A stretch of DNA of 64,000 nt from Hydrotalea sandarakina (GTDB taxonomy: Bacteria > Bacteroidota > Bacteroidia > Chitinophagales > Chitinophagaceae): positions 61,458 through 125,457 of the forward strand of contig NZ_QKZV01000008.1 in the NCBI RefSeq assembly GCF_003254115.1, given 5' to 3'. Shown here in pieces: positions 17,747 to 27,225 of this stretch. The notes under the pieces are model-generated. The model did no database searches and was not told where the DNA came from. It saw nothing but the letters and a program-made list of their open reading frames with translations. The number at the start of each line of letters is the position of its first letter. The stretch's first letter is position 1. The translations under genes and the position numbers were made by a program.

Positions 17747-19282
17747 ATGAAGAAAATGTACTTATTGCCTATTTTATTAGTAGGTATGAATGTAGGCATT
17801 ATTGCACAACCTACACCACCAACCCCTCCTAAACCTGCAATGGATACCACTATTGCTAAACCTGTTGTATCAGTTACACGCCATAGCATAGTAATTGCCG
17901 GAAAAACCATTAATTATACTGCCACTGCAGGTACACTTATTTTAAATAATGAAAAAGGTGAACCCATTGCCAGTTTTGGTTATGTAGCATATACAAAAGA
18001 TGGTGTTACAGATTTAAGTAAACGCCCGGTTTTATTTGGATATAACGGTGGCCCCGGCTCTTCTTCATTATGGTTACATATGGGTGCATTAGGGCCTCGC
18101 CGTGTTGCGGTGAATGATTTATCCGGACCTACCCCACCCCCTTACAAAGTTGAAGACAATCAAAATTCTATATTAGATGTTACCGATATTGTAATGATAG
18201 ACCCTGTTGGTACAGGTTTTAGCCATGCCATTGGCAAAGCACAAAACAAAGATTTTTGGGGTGTTGACCAAGACCTTCGCTCTATCAGCAATTTCATTAA
18301 AGAATACATTACGGAAAACGATCGTTGGAATTCGCCCAAATATTTATTAGGTGAAAGTTATGGCACCATGCGTTCAGCCGGTGTTGTGAATTATTTGCAA
18401 CAACGGTTGGGCATTGCTGTGAATGGCGTTGTATTGGTTTCTTCAGTATTAGACTTGCGTCAACTTACTTTTGGTGCAGGTGATGATATATCCTACGTAA
18501 TGTATTTACCTACTTATGCTGCTACAGCATACTTTCATAAAAAGTTACCCAATCAACCAGCCGACTTTAAAGCCTTTATTAATGAAGTTACAAATTATGC
18601 CAAAGGCACCTATACAACTGCATTAATGTTGGGCGATAAAATTGATGCCGCTACAAAAAATGCCGTTGCTGAAAAACTGGCAGCATATACCGGTTTAAGT
18701 AAAGAGTATATTTTAAAAGCGAATTTAAGAGTAAATGAACCTCAGTTTACACAAGAACTGCTGCGCGACCAACACCTAACCGTTGGCCGATTAGACAGTC
18801 GCTTTACCGGAATTAATCAAAATTTATTAAGCGAAAATGCCGAGTTCGATCCGCAAAGTACAGCCATTACTCCTGCCTATACAGCAGCATTCTTAAATTA
18901 CTTGTATGGTGAATTGAAAGTGAATAAAAATATGTATTATCACATTTCTGCTTACAATGCGGAAGGATTTCATTGGGACTGGCAACGCAAAGGCGGCATG
19001 TGGGGCGAAGGTGTATATCCACCCACCACTGCGCCTGACTTAGCCAATGCCATGAGCAAAAATCCAAATTTAAAAGTTTTAGTGTTTAATGGTTACTATG
19101 ATTTGGCTACACCATTTTATGGTACTGAATACACTATGGACCATTTAGGATTGGAACCTGCTATTCAAAAGAATATTAGTATGAAATATTTTGATGCAGG
19201 CCATATGATGTATATCCACCCAGCGTCATTGGTAACTTTTAGAAAAGATATTGTTGATTTTATAAACAGCACAAATCCTTAA
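17747..19282 (+). CDS. Secreted serine carboxypeptidase (peptidase family S10)
   Basis: The 511-residue protein has a signal peptide (1-20, GIIAQ) and a Pro-rich linker. The S10 signature is complete: GYNGGPGSSSLWLHMG (oxyanion loop, about 99-113), GESYG with nucleophile Ser204, Asp452 in YYDLATP and His486 in DAGHMMYIH. The alpha/beta hydrolase fold enzymes of this family remove C-terminal residues from peptides. It probably acts in the periplasm or outside the cell. It stands alone between two terminators. Confidence 0.93.
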   Translation: MKKMYLLPILLVGMNVGIIAQPTPPTPPKPAMDTTIAKPVVSVTRHSIVIAGKTINYTATAGTLILNNEKGEPIASFGYVAYTKDGVTDLSKRPVLFGYNGGPGSSSLWLHMGALGPRRVAVNDLSGPTPPPYKVEDNQNSILDVTDIVMIDPVGTGFSHAIGKAQNKDFWGVDQDLRSISNFIKEYITENDRWNSPKYLLGESYGTMRSAGVVNYLQQRLGIAVNGVVLVSSVLDLRQLTFGAGDDISYVMYLPTYAATAYFHKKLPNQPADFKAFINEVTNYAKGTYTTALMLGDKIDAATKNAVAEKLAAYTGLSKEYILKANLRVNEPQFTQELLRDQHLTVGRLDSRFTGINQNLLSENAEFDPQSTAITPAYTAAFLNYLYGELKVNKNMYYHISAYNAEGFHWDWQRKGGMWGEGVYPPTTAPDLANAMSKNPNLKVLVFNGYYDLATPFYGTEYTMDHLGLEPAIQKNISMKYFDAGHMMYIHPASLVTFRKDIVDFINSTNP

Positions 19283-19295
19283 CAAACCCATCTTT

Positions 19296-19327
19296 AAAAC
19301 CGGTGCCAAAAGTGCACCGGTTTTATT
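19296..19327 (+). terminator. Rho-independent terminator after the S10 peptidase gene
   Basis: A perfect 11-bp stem, AAAACCGGTGC paired with GCACCGGTTTT across a 7-nt loop, begins 13 bp after the stop and runs into ATTTTAT. Confidence 0.85.
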
Positions 19328-19359
19328 TTATACTAACTTAATTAGTTAAATATTAACCC

Positions 19360-19713
19360 ATGCAAAAAATTTGGTTAGCGAATCCTGAACCACACGATTT
19401 TCCTGCTGCTACCGATTATTTAGAATTATTATATCCAATAACCAAAGCCAAACAATTAAGCGCTAAACTTAAGCAAGCAAAAACTATTTCCAAAAAAGCA
19501 AAAGACATATTAAGGGCTGCTCAATTGCCTTTGTTACCTGCCGATAATATTCATGTAAAAGAAAATATTAAAAAAGTAAAAAAAGGCGGAAAATTATCAC
19601 CCATATTGTTGGTTAGAGGAAATGAAAAACTAATCATTGCTGATGGTTACCATAGGTTATGCGCCATTTATTATTTATCGGAAGACCTTGAAATACCCTG
19701 CCGACTTGTTTAA
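19360..19713 (+). CDS. ParB/sulfiredoxin-fold protein, unknown role
   Basis: The 117-residue protein ends with a ParB-like core: LPLLPADNIHVKENIKKV, SPILLVRGNEKLIIADG and YHRLCAIYY. The pattern DGYHRLxA matches the DGHHRxxA motif of ParB/sulfiredoxin-fold domains. There is no HTH, so this is not a chromosome-partition ParB. Small stand-alone members have unknown roles. The gene is convergent with the AlkA-like gene, 9 bp apart. No partner can be named. Confidence 0.65.
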   Translation: MQKIWLANPEPHDFPAATDYLELLYPITKAKQLSAKLKQAKTISKKAKDILRAAQLPLLPADNIHVKENIKKVKKGGKLSPILLVRGNEKLIIADGYHRLCAIYYLSEDLEIPCRLV

Positions 19714-19722
19714 AAAATCATC

Positions 19723-20340
19723 TTATAAATTTGGCGGATTGTCTTTCCAATGCCATAAATGTAAACAAGCATAAGTTCTGTAAGGCTTCCAACGGTTGGC
19801 AATTTGTGTAAGTTTTTCACGCATAGCAGTTTTAGGCATTTCGGGTAGTCCATAAATAAGTTGTATGGTTTGTTGTATACCTAAATCATCAACAGGAAAA
19901 ACATCTTCTCTGGCCAATGTAAACATTAACAACATCTCTACCGTCCACCTGCCTACCCCTTTTATTTGTGTTAAATACTCAATCACTTCATCATCAGTCA
20001 TTTGCTTGAGTTGTCGATATTCCATTCCCTGTTCTAAAGCAAACTCAGCTACGTTATGCACGTAGTTTGCTTTAGCATGCGATAAACCTATACTTCTTAA
20101 TTCTTCATACGAAGTTTGTGCAATATCAATAGGTTCCGGTATAGTAGTATATAAGTTCAAAAACCTACTCTTAATAGCAGCTGCTGCTTTCACCGATAGC
20201 TGTTGCCCAATAATAGCATTACATAATTGCAAGTAAATTCTTTTCCTTCTTTGCAACTGAAACGGTGTATGGTGGCGAATGATAGCGGCCAACTTTTTAT
20301 CTTTTTGCAAACAATTCAAATAATGACTCATAAAATTCAA
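19723..20340 (-). CDS. AlkA-like DNA-3-methyladenine glycosylase (HhH-GPD)
   Basis: The 205-residue protein contains the HhH-GPD elements: CNAIIGQQLSVKAA (substrate pocket helices), the helix-hairpin-helix IKGVGRWTVEML (126-137) and the catalytic Asp152 in PVDDLGIQ. It lacks the N-terminal domain of E. coli AlkA, as is usual for the short bacterial form. It excises alkylated bases, starting base-excision repair. There is no FeS Cys cluster, which argues against MutY/Nth. ATG 20331 is an equally good start. Confidence 0.9.
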   Translation of the reverse strand: MNFMSHYLNCLQKDKKLAAIIRHHTPFQLQRRKRIYLQLCNAIIGQQLSVKAAAAIKSRFLNLYTTIPEPIDIAQTSYEELRSIGLSHAKANYVHNVAEFALEQGMEYRQLKQMTDDEVIEYLTQIKGVGRWTVEMLLMFTLAREDVFPVDDLGIQQTIQLIYGLPEMPKTAMREKLTQIANRWKPYRTYACLHLWHWKDNPPNL

Positions 20341-20504
20341 CTATTCAATACATAAAAATTAATGCAAATAAAAAATCTTTTACCACTTAAAATACTATAT
20401 TCGTAATATTATAATTTTCGAGATGCTTTATATTTCGCAATAATTCCATTTACAAATAAAAATAGGTAGGCTTTTAACAAAGAAAAGAACAAAACTATTT
20501 AAAC

Positions 20505-21266
20505 ATGAAAAAACATAACATCATCTGGTATTTCATATTGCTATTAACATCTATTAATGTTGCAAAAGCACAGGAGCAGGAGTATATTTTGTATAAAAAT
20601 TCAACCGGTATTTCACATAACAATATTGATGCAAAACAAATGATGAAAGTTACGCCCGGCGAAGATTATTATCATGCTAAAACTTATTATATCAGTAATA
20701 ATCGTTTGGCTACGGAAGGCAATTATTTAGATAACTTTTGCCTACAAGCTGATGGCCCTTTTAAAAATTATGATGAAAATGGAGTATTACTGGATTCAAT
20801 GCTATTTAAAGAAGGTATTTTAATAGAAAGAACTGCATTTTATACCAACGGTAATAAAAAATCGCATTATGTAAAAGCACATGATAAAGTACCTGCTGTT
20901 CAATTGGGCTGGGATGAGCAAGGACAGCCTTTACCTAATTATATAGCCGTAAAAACACCTGAATTTGTGGGTGGTATTAAAGGGTGGCAAAATTTCATCA
21001 ACAAAAATCTGGATATAAAAGTGGCTATGCAACCCAATATTCCTTTAGGAATTTATACAGTTAAAATGGATATATGGATAACAAAAAACGGAAAACCCAC
21101 TCAATTTATAGCTATTGATCCACCAGAAAAATGCAAGCCCTGTTTGTTAGAAGCCATTCGTGTTTTAAAATTATCGCCAGTATGGCAACCGGCATTTTTT
21201 GATGGGGTGGCGGTCGATTTTCCTATGCTATTATCTATGAGTTTTAATACCACAATGGCTAATTAA
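20505..21266 (+). CDS. Secreted protein with MORN-like repeats and TonB-C-like domain
   Basis: The 253-residue protein has a signal peptide (1-23, AKAQE). Residues 55-130 are a beta-rich MORN/toxin-antitoxin-like stretch (GPFKNYDENGVLLDSMLFKE, TNGNKKSHYV). The C-terminus from about 150 (TPEFVGGIKGWQNFINKNLD) follows the pattern of TonB C-terminal domains, including a late IRVLKLSPVWQPA. It has no transmembrane anchor other than the signal, so it may be a periplasmic TonB-like protein rather than an energy transducer. Function uncertain. Confidence 0.65.
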   Translation: MKKHNIIWYFILLLTSINVAKAQEQEYILYKNSTGISHNNIDAKQMMKVTPGEDYYHAKTYYISNNRLATEGNYLDNFCLQADGPFKNYDENGVLLDSMLFKEGILIERTAFYTNGNKKSHYVKAHDKVPAVQLGWDEQGQPLPNYIAVKTPEFVGGIKGWQNFINKNLDIKVAMQPNIPLGIYTVKMDIWITKNGKPTQFIAIDPPEKCKPCLLEAIRVLKLSPVWQPAFFDGVAVDFPMLLSMSFNTTMAN

Positions 21267-21448
21267 TTTGGCTATCATCTACCATTCCTATTTTATACAA
21301 ATAGGTATCACTCGTTACGTGAAGTAGTAGCATGCCATTTTTATCATTTGTCAAATTCAGCATGTAGCATATCTCTACAAAAAAAATGTTGGTAATTTGC
21401 TGTATCATTTGTCGGAGATAAAATATTCCCGGCAGAGTTGTACCCGGT

Positions 21449-22654
21449 ATGATTCATAATATTACTTCCTTTATTAAAACCCGTACGGCTTTAGCGGTGG
21501 GTTTTTTATTCGCCACTTCCAGTTTAATATTCGGCATTTGGGTGGCTGCCATTCCCGGTATTAAAAGTCGTATGCATTTTTCCGATGGCTCATTAGGCCT
21601 ATCCCTTTTACTTTCACCTTTAGGGGCTATTACCGGCATGCTGCTATCCACCCGAGTATTTAGTAAGGTACCGGTAGGTAAATGGATGGTAGGTGGATAT
21701 ATTGCCATGGGTTGTATAATGATAGCCCAAATTAATTCAGCTAATAGAATCATGTTTTGGACATGCTTATACTGCTACGGACTCATTAGTTTTTTAAATG
21801 GTGTTTCAAGTAATGCCACAGTTAATTTGTTAGAAAAAAAACACAATCGTTTGTACATGAGTACCTGCCATGGCATGTATAGTTTGGGTGGTGCCGTTAG
21901 TGCAGGAATAGCCGCATTATTATTTTTAATTCATATTCCGCCCGGCATTCAAATAATATTGGTGGTATTGTTTATTGCTACCATTATTTTAATGAATAAA
22001 GCTTATTTATTAAGTAATACAGAAATTATTCATTCACGCTCACAAGTTAAATTACCCTCGTTAACCATATTGGGAATTTCATTTATTTGTATGGTAAGCT
22101 TTATGGCAGAGGGCTGTGTAGCAGACTGGAGCGCCATTTATTTTAAAGAAGTATTACACGCCCCCAAAGCCATGTTAAGCCTGGGTTATGCCGGATTTTC
22201 AGTTGCCATGACTTTCGGAAGATTAAACGGCGACACCATGATTACCAAATTGGGCAGTAAAAATATGGTAGTATATGGAGCTTTATTGGCAGCAAGCGGT
22301 TTCTTAGTAGTGGTTACTGCATATCTGCCATTCATAGCAATTATTGGTTATGTAATGATAGGATTAGGCAGCTGTACCATTGTGCCTATTGTATTCAGAG
22401 CTTCGGCCAATATACCCGGTGTAACAACAGTTGAGGGTTTTGCCATGGTTACCACCGGCGGATTGGTAGGATTTTTAACCGGCCCATCCGTAATAGGTTT
22501 TATTTCAGAACATGCCGGACTATCCAAAGGTTTATCTTTATTAATTTTAATGTGTAGCTTATCTGCTTATGTAGCTTATCGAAATCCGTTTATCACCAAC
22601 AAAAAAAATATTGCAGAAGCGCCTGCTGTTGCTTATGACGAACAATTATACTAA
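21449..22654 (+). CDS. MFS transporter
   Basis: The 401-residue protein has 12 hydrophobic segments with a central loop near residue 200. FSDGSLGLSLLLSPLGAITG and the related second-half segments match the sugar/fucose permease-like MFS group used by many bacteria for small solutes. The cytoplasmic motif between helices 2 and 3 is only partly kept (FSKVPVGKW). The substrate is unknown, and no metabolic genes flank it. A hairpin follows the stop at 22663. Confidence 0.85.
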   Translation: MIHNITSFIKTRTALAVGFLFATSSLIFGIWVAAIPGIKSRMHFSDGSLGLSLLLSPLGAITGMLLSTRVFSKVPVGKWMVGGYIAMGCIMIAQINSANRIMFWTCLYCYGLISFLNGVSSNATVNLLEKKHNRLYMSTCHGMYSLGGAVSAGIAALLFLIHIPPGIQIILVVLFIATIILMNKAYLLSNTEIIHSRSQVKLPSLTILGISFICMVSFMAEGCVADWSAIYFKEVLHAPKAMLSLGYAGFSVAMTFGRLNGDTMITKLGSKNMVVYGALLAASGFLVVVTAYLPFIAIIGYVMIGLGSCTIVPIVFRASANIPGVTTVEGFAMVTTGGLVGFLTGPSVIGFISEHAGLSKGLSLLILMCSLSAYVAYRNPFITNKKNIAEAPAVAYDEQLY

Positions 22655-22662
22655 ATAAAAAA

Positions 22663-22695
22663 TCCTATTTTGATTTTGGGTGAAACAAAATAGGA
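22663..22695. terminator. Hairpin between convergent MFS and lipoprotein genes
   Basis: Perfect 10-bp arms TCCTATTTTG/CAAAATAGGA flank a 13-nt loop. On the minus strand the stem runs into ATTTTTT, so it fits best as the terminator of the lipoprotein gene; on the plus strand it lies 8 bp after the MFS stop but has no T-run. Confidence 0.6.
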
Positions 22696-22798
22696 AACAA
22701 AACACTACCCCTCTCTTTTTTTAACCATGAAAACCAAACGCCAATTTTTTTATTGTGTTATTCATGACTTATTTAATATTATTCATACAATACCATAA

Positions 22799-23182
22799 TC
22801 ACTGCCCTCCACCCACAAACTCAATTACATGCGCTTGTACGTAAACTTCTTTTCGGAAATAAATCGGAAACAGTATTTGCACTAAATTTTCTTCAGTAGT
22901 AACATTTACAACTGCCCTGGCACTTCCCATTAAATTGGCTTGCTTTAACATATCGGCCTTTGCCATTGCAACCAGTGCTTTATGCGATAAACCACCAATG
23001 CCCAATACATAAGTGGCTTGTGCTTTGCCGGTTACCAAACCAACCACTTTATAATTTTTTTGAGATAAGGTTACATTTGTTACATTATTATTTAAGTTGG
23101 CAGTTAATGCCGTATTCATTCCACAACTGCTAAAAAGCATTACTATTAAAATGACAAAAAGTGCATTTTTGAGTTTCAACAT
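22799..23182 (-). CDS. Small lipoprotein, unknown function
   Basis: ATG 23182 gives 127 residues starting with a lipoprotein signal, LKNALFVILIVMLFSSCGMN, where Cys19 would be lipidated. The mature part has NYKVVGLVTGKAQATYVLGI and GGLSHKALVAMAKADML, then beta strands such as ARAVVNVTTEE. A longer frame from 23251 would bury the signal and is rejected. The family occurs in Bacteroidota but I cannot name a function. It is divergent from the propeller/HTH sensor gene at 23404. Confidence 0.7.
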   Translation of the reverse strand: MLKLKNALFVILIVMLFSSCGMNTALTANLNNNVTNVTLSQKNYKVVGLVTGKAQATYVLGIGGLSHKALVAMAKADMLKQANLMGSARAVVNVTTEENLVQILFPIYFRKEVYVQAHVIEFVGGGQ

Positions 23183-23403
23183 AAACTTGGCTTTATAAAA
23201 AGATATTTGGTTGAATTGTGTTACAAGTAATTGAGCCTGAACACATAACAAAATTACTTTGCCAACAACCTAAAGTTGAAAATTTGGTAGATAATTACAT
23301 TATTTAACCGGTTATGCCTTTTTTTTGCATAAAAGTCAAGAAAACAGTATATTTACATATTAGTTATTAACCAAATAACTTTAAAAAGTTGAACTACCCC
23401 TCT

Positions 23404-24813
23404 ATGAAACTATTGATTAAATGGTTATGGATAATAGCTTTTTGCCATGTATTATCCATAGCTAATGCACAAAATGATACCCTGCATCACCCGGAACTAG
23501 AGGTGTTATTAAAATATCCTAAGTCCTTACAAATTACAATACCCGGTAGAAATGGACAGTTTGTCAATTTATCACATCCATGGGAAAACCAACGACAGGT
23601 ACTTTTAAAATCAGATACCGCTATTTATCTTTTTATTGATGGTTCCGGTATCATTTACCAATACAAGCATCAGCATTTTGTTAGGTTAGACTCTACCATC
23701 TACAGGGGTTATAATTATGGCGCTTTCCCTTTCATCTATAAAAATGAACTATATAATTTAGGTGGCAGCGGCTATTGGCGAATTACAGGACATTTACGAA
23801 AATTTAGCAATAAGGCACATGAATGGTACATCATTCCTTTAAACGAAGAAAACCCCATACTCAATGAACCCAACGCCAGTATGATTTGGTATGATTCAAA
23901 AGCAGGAAAAATTTATTGTGCCAATTTTATTGATAAGAATGAAGGCATAAAAAAACAAACAACACAAAATTATAATCAATACAAAGTAAAAGTACTTGAT
24001 CTAAATACTATGAATTGGACCAATTTGGGTACCTTAAATAGAAATTTATGGGCATTTACAAAAACTACACAAGAAGTTGTTATGACCCCTTGGGGCGCAT
24101 TGTTAGACAATGACGGGAAAAAACTATTATGGGATTTTGAAAAAAACACTTTGTATCGTTTGCCATTAGAAAATGACAAAAGCCAATTTATTACAACAAA
24201 TTATTTAAATGGAAACTTGTTTTGCATAGATTCTACCCTTTATTTGTGTGAAAGAGATAAAATTGATACCATTCCACTCAGTTTGGCTGAATTTGAAAAT
24301 ACGGGTATTCCCATATATGTTAAAGAAACAAATCAACCCAAAAACAATAACACACTTGTTGTAATTATTGCTGCATTGGTAGTAGTGAGTGGTGGATTAA
24401 TATTTTGGAAATATTATAAGCCAAAAAAACATCAAACTTCAATACAACAAATCGTAAATAATAATCTGGGTGGCGAAAGCAGTTTACCGACTAAAAGTTT
24501 TCCCGAATATACCGATCAGGAATGGGAAGTAATAAAACTAATTTTACAACGCACACAAAATAATGCACCCACTACCATTGATGAATTAAACAGCATATTA
24601 GGGTTAAAAAATAAAAGCCTGGAAACACAAAAAAGCCAACGTCATAAAATTCTTACTTCCATTAATCAAAAGTACTTAGCCATAAAAGGCAGGGAACTGA
24701 TTATTCGTGAACCCGATGCCATTGATAAAAGGATTAAAGTGTATCATATTCATCCTAATGCAATAGATGAATTAAAGACGAATATGAGTACAATTAATGA
24801 AGGCAATATTTAG
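23404..24813 (+). CDS. Single-pass membrane sensor: periplasmic propeller-like domain and cytoplasmic HTH-like domain
   Basis: ATG 23404 gives 469 residues. Residues 1-22 are a signal/anchor, 25-310 a beta-rich kelch/propeller-like periplasmic part, and about 317-337 a membrane helix (TLVVIIAALVVVSGGLIFW). The cytoplasmic part from 360 contains YTDQEWEVIKLILQR, TIDELNSILGLKNKS and ETQKSQRHKILTSIN, a helical layout like a winged HTH found in similar Bacteroidota proteins. It may be a one-component regulator signalling from the periplasm directly to DNA. The propeller assignment is by pattern. A TTG five codons upstream is less likely. Confidence 0.65.
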   Translation: MKLLIKWLWIIAFCHVLSIANAQNDTLHHPELEVLLKYPKSLQITIPGRNGQFVNLSHPWENQRQVLLKSDTAIYLFIDGSGIIYQYKHQHFVRLDSTIYRGYNYGAFPFIYKNELYNLGGSGYWRITGHLRKFSNKAHEWYIIPLNEENPILNEPNASMIWYDSKAGKIYCANFIDKNEGIKKQTTQNYNQYKVKVLDLNTMNWTNLGTLNRNLWAFTKTTQEVVMTPWGALLDNDGKKLLWDFEKNTLYRLPLENDKSQFITTNYLNGNLFCIDSTLYLCERDKIDTIPLSLAEFENTGIPIYVKETNQPKNNNTLVVIIAALVVVSGGLIFWKYYKPKKHQTSIQQIVNNNLGGESSLPTKSFPEYTDQEWEVIKLILQRTQNNAPTTIDELNSILGLKNKSLETQKSQRHKILTSINQKYLAIKGRELIIREPDAIDKRIKVYHIHPNAIDELKTNMSTINEGNI

Positions 24814-24971
24814 TAATAACACTTGTACTGAGTGAATGAAATAATTTTTGATACTGAAAAACTTTTTACAAAAACGTAATAAGGGTGTAAAAGCAAAAAC
24901 TTTTTTCACATAATACACCACCATACAGGTTTATGAAATGAATAGGCATAAAACATCATTGCATTAATCAG

Positions 24972-26861
24972 TTAATAAATGGGCACATCGGTAAAAGTTC
25001 CCTTAATATCACCTGCAAAACCCTCGGTAAAGGTTTCTGTCATAGCATCACCCTTTCGTATGGGTTTGAGGCCTTTAATCATTATTCCAAATGTAAAATA
25101 GCCGCTTGCTTTACCATTTTCAACTTTTTCAATCACAAACTTGCAAGCAGGCGAAGCCGGCGGGAAATGACGAATTAATCCGTCATCCACAAAATTGGCC
25201 AAATGCCCGTTTGCTATAATTGATGTGAACTGATGTATGTAAGGTTTTTTTTCTGTTCCATAAAATAAAACAGCTTCATTATTTTTTATTTCCGCATATT
25301 GTTTTGTACCAAATAAGGGTTGCTTTTCATTAATTTCACGGAAATTGAAAGTTTCGGGTTTTAAATTATTATTCACAGACACTAAATGAATCTTAACAAA
25401 ATTTTCCTTGCTATTGCCCTCTTCCTTACTTGCAATGAATGTAAAAGTATTTTCACCTGTTCTTATAAACTGGGCAAAAGGTAATTGTGTATTTAAAATT
25501 TTACTTTGCAATTGTAAATTGGTATTAGATGCAGCACTGTTAGCCTTTGCAGTTGTTGCACCAGCAGTAGTAGTATTGGCGGAATTGGTTTTGTTTTGGG
25601 ATGATGCATTGGCATTAGAGGATGTATTAATATCATTATTATTGGTATAATTATCGGCTTCCGGTTTAAATATAAATTCTACTCGCCTATTTTGGGCTTT
25701 ACCTTCCGGTGTTTTATTGTCGGCTATGGGTTGTGACTCACCACGACCTTCTGTGGTAAGTTTAGATGCATCAACATTATATTGACTAACCAAAATATTT
25801 TTTACGGTTTCGGCACGTTGTTGCGAAAGCTTCAAATTCAAGGCATCATCACCGTCACTATCGGTATGCCCAACAATTTTTACCGGCGTAGTGCTTTCTT
25901 TCAATACTTTACTCACTTCTAACAACGCACCCATGCTTTCCGGTTTTAAATTAGATGTACCGCTATAGAATAATAAATTGCTGATTAATTTACCTTCTTC
26001 AACTCGAGAACGTGTATCGGGCACTTCTTTTGCCACACGTATATTGCTTACATAATAATCTGTTCCACCAACACTCCCAAAATTAAACCCGAACTGATTA
26101 GGCAAATAAGTTTCATTAACAGCCGCCAAATCATATAATTTTCTATTGTTCCACCACATTCTAAAGCGTTTCCCTTGCACACTCATGCTAATATGAACGG
26201 GCATTAAATTGTTGTAAGGCAACTCTTCAGACATATTATCAGACAGGCGCTTATCAAGATTGCTGAGAATAGCACGACTTTTATTTTCACCTGCAATGAT
26301 AGATTCAAAATATATGGCAGGTTTAGCACTTTGCAAAATACCTTCATCAGTTACTAAATTACCACCGGTATTGTACAAAACGATATCAAGTCTTGGATCG
26401 GCAGAATTTCGCACAATCAATAAATCAAATTCAATGGTAAAATTATTTCCCCAACTTTGTTTTTTGTTACGCGACATATGTGTAGCATTACTGCCGGCCA
26501 TTTTAACCCATTTACCTTCCAAGCCATCAATAGTTACCACTTCGGCCGATTTAGAAGTTATCCATCCTGCCGGGGCTTCACCAATATTATCATTTTCAAA
26601 ATTATCAAAATACAATATGGTATTGCCCGGAACAAAATCAAACTTACTGTACACTTTTAAATCGGGTTGTCGCGATTGACCATTAGCCGTTGCATTGTCA
26701 CCCCCATCAGATTTCTTTCCATCATCATTTGATTTGGGCGCATCAACATTATCTATTTTTTTTGAGATGGCTTGTTCTGCTTTCTGCTGCAATTTCTTTA
26801 ATAACTGACTGTGGGTATTGTTTGCAAAAAACAATAAACCCAAAAGAAGAATGAATTTCAT
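24972..26861 (-). CDS. OmpA-family protein with N-terminal LamG-like domain
   Basis: The 629-residue protein has a signal peptide (1-18), a charged low-complexity stretch (30-65), a LamG/concanavalin-like domain at about 75-285 (YFDNFENDNIGEAPAGW, FTIEFDLLIV), then an OmpA peptidoglycan-binding domain at 296-400 (VKIVGHTDSDGDDALNLKLS, QQRAETVKNIL, NRRVEFIF). An Asn/Thr/Ala linker (405-450) leads to a third, unnamed domain. It should be periplasmic or in the outer membrane and anchored to peptidoglycan. Unlike classic OmpA it has no obvious barrel. Confidence 0.85.
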   Translation of the reverse strand: MKFILLLGLLFFANNTHSQLLKKLQQKAEQAISKKIDNVDAPKSNDDGKKSDGGDNATANGQSRQPDLKVYSKFDFVPGNTILYFDNFENDNIGEAPAGWITSKSAEVVTIDGLEGKWVKMAGSNATHMSRNKKQSWGNNFTIEFDLLIVRNSADPRLDIVLYNTGGNLVTDEGILQSAKPAIYFESIIAGENKSRAILSNLDKRLSDNMSEELPYNNLMPVHISMSVQGKRFRMWWNNRKLYDLAAVNETYLPNQFGFNFGSVGGTDYYVSNIRVAKEVPDTRSRVEEGKLISNLLFYSGTSNLKPESMGALLEVSKVLKESTTPVKIVGHTDSDGDDALNLKLSQQRAETVKNILVSQYNVDASKLTTEGRGESQPIADNKTPEGKAQNRRVEFIFKPEADNYTNNNDINTSSNANASSQNKTNSANTTTAGATTAKANSAASNTNLQLQSKILNTQLPFAQFIRTGENTFTFIASKEEGNSKENFVKIHLVSVNNNLKPETFNFREINEKQPLFGTKQYAEIKNNEAVLFYGTEKKPYIHQFTSIIANGHLANFVDDGLIRHFPPASPACKFVIEKVENGKASGYFTFGIMIKGLKPIRKGDAMTETFTEGFAGDIKGTFTDVPIY

Positions 26862-27225
26862 ATATATGTTATTTATATTTATTAATTTAATACTATATAG
26901 AAGTAATCACTAACAGTTTACACAAAATGAAGCAGATAAAATGTACTTAAAAGCAAATCCGAAATCAACAAGCCACTTATACTATTATCGATATAAAAAC
27001 ACCAATAAAATTGATCCTATGAAGCATGAGCATCCTTAAAAATCAAGCAGCAATGAATTATGATACTAATCTTAATTCCACCGTAAAGTTGGAAAAAAAA
27101 CACTGCAATGGCATCCCCTAAAAAAGGGATTCATTTTAAAAAAGAAAAAATCACCTAAAAGGGGGAATGTAATTAGTAAAATAATTGAATTAATTTGTTA
27201 GGGCACTAATTGATTAGTGAGCAAG
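26862..27225. other. 364-bp intergenic region between ompA-like and sensor-kinase genes
   Basis: No coding sequence is seen. The right-hand part holds two related palindromes at 27113 and 27150 and a -7-like TTAATTTG close to the kinase start. The left 200 bp is AT-rich and shows no structure. Confidence 0.5.
27113..27168. promoter_or_regulatory. Tandem palindromes upstream of the sensor kinase/NarL regulator operon
   Basis: Site 1 (27113-27130) is ATCCC-CTAAAAAA-GGGAT with perfect 5-bp arms. Site 2 (27150-27168), ATCACCTAAAAGGGGGAAT, is a variant of the same design. They lie 20 bp apart and 58 bp before the kinase start, a normal place for a response-regulator dimer site. Binding by the encoded regulator is inference. 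Confidence 0.5.

Noticed and set aside
26260-26679. 139-codon open frame on the plus strand
   Set aside because: Shadow of the LamG-like part of the OmpA-family gene; no start context or domain.
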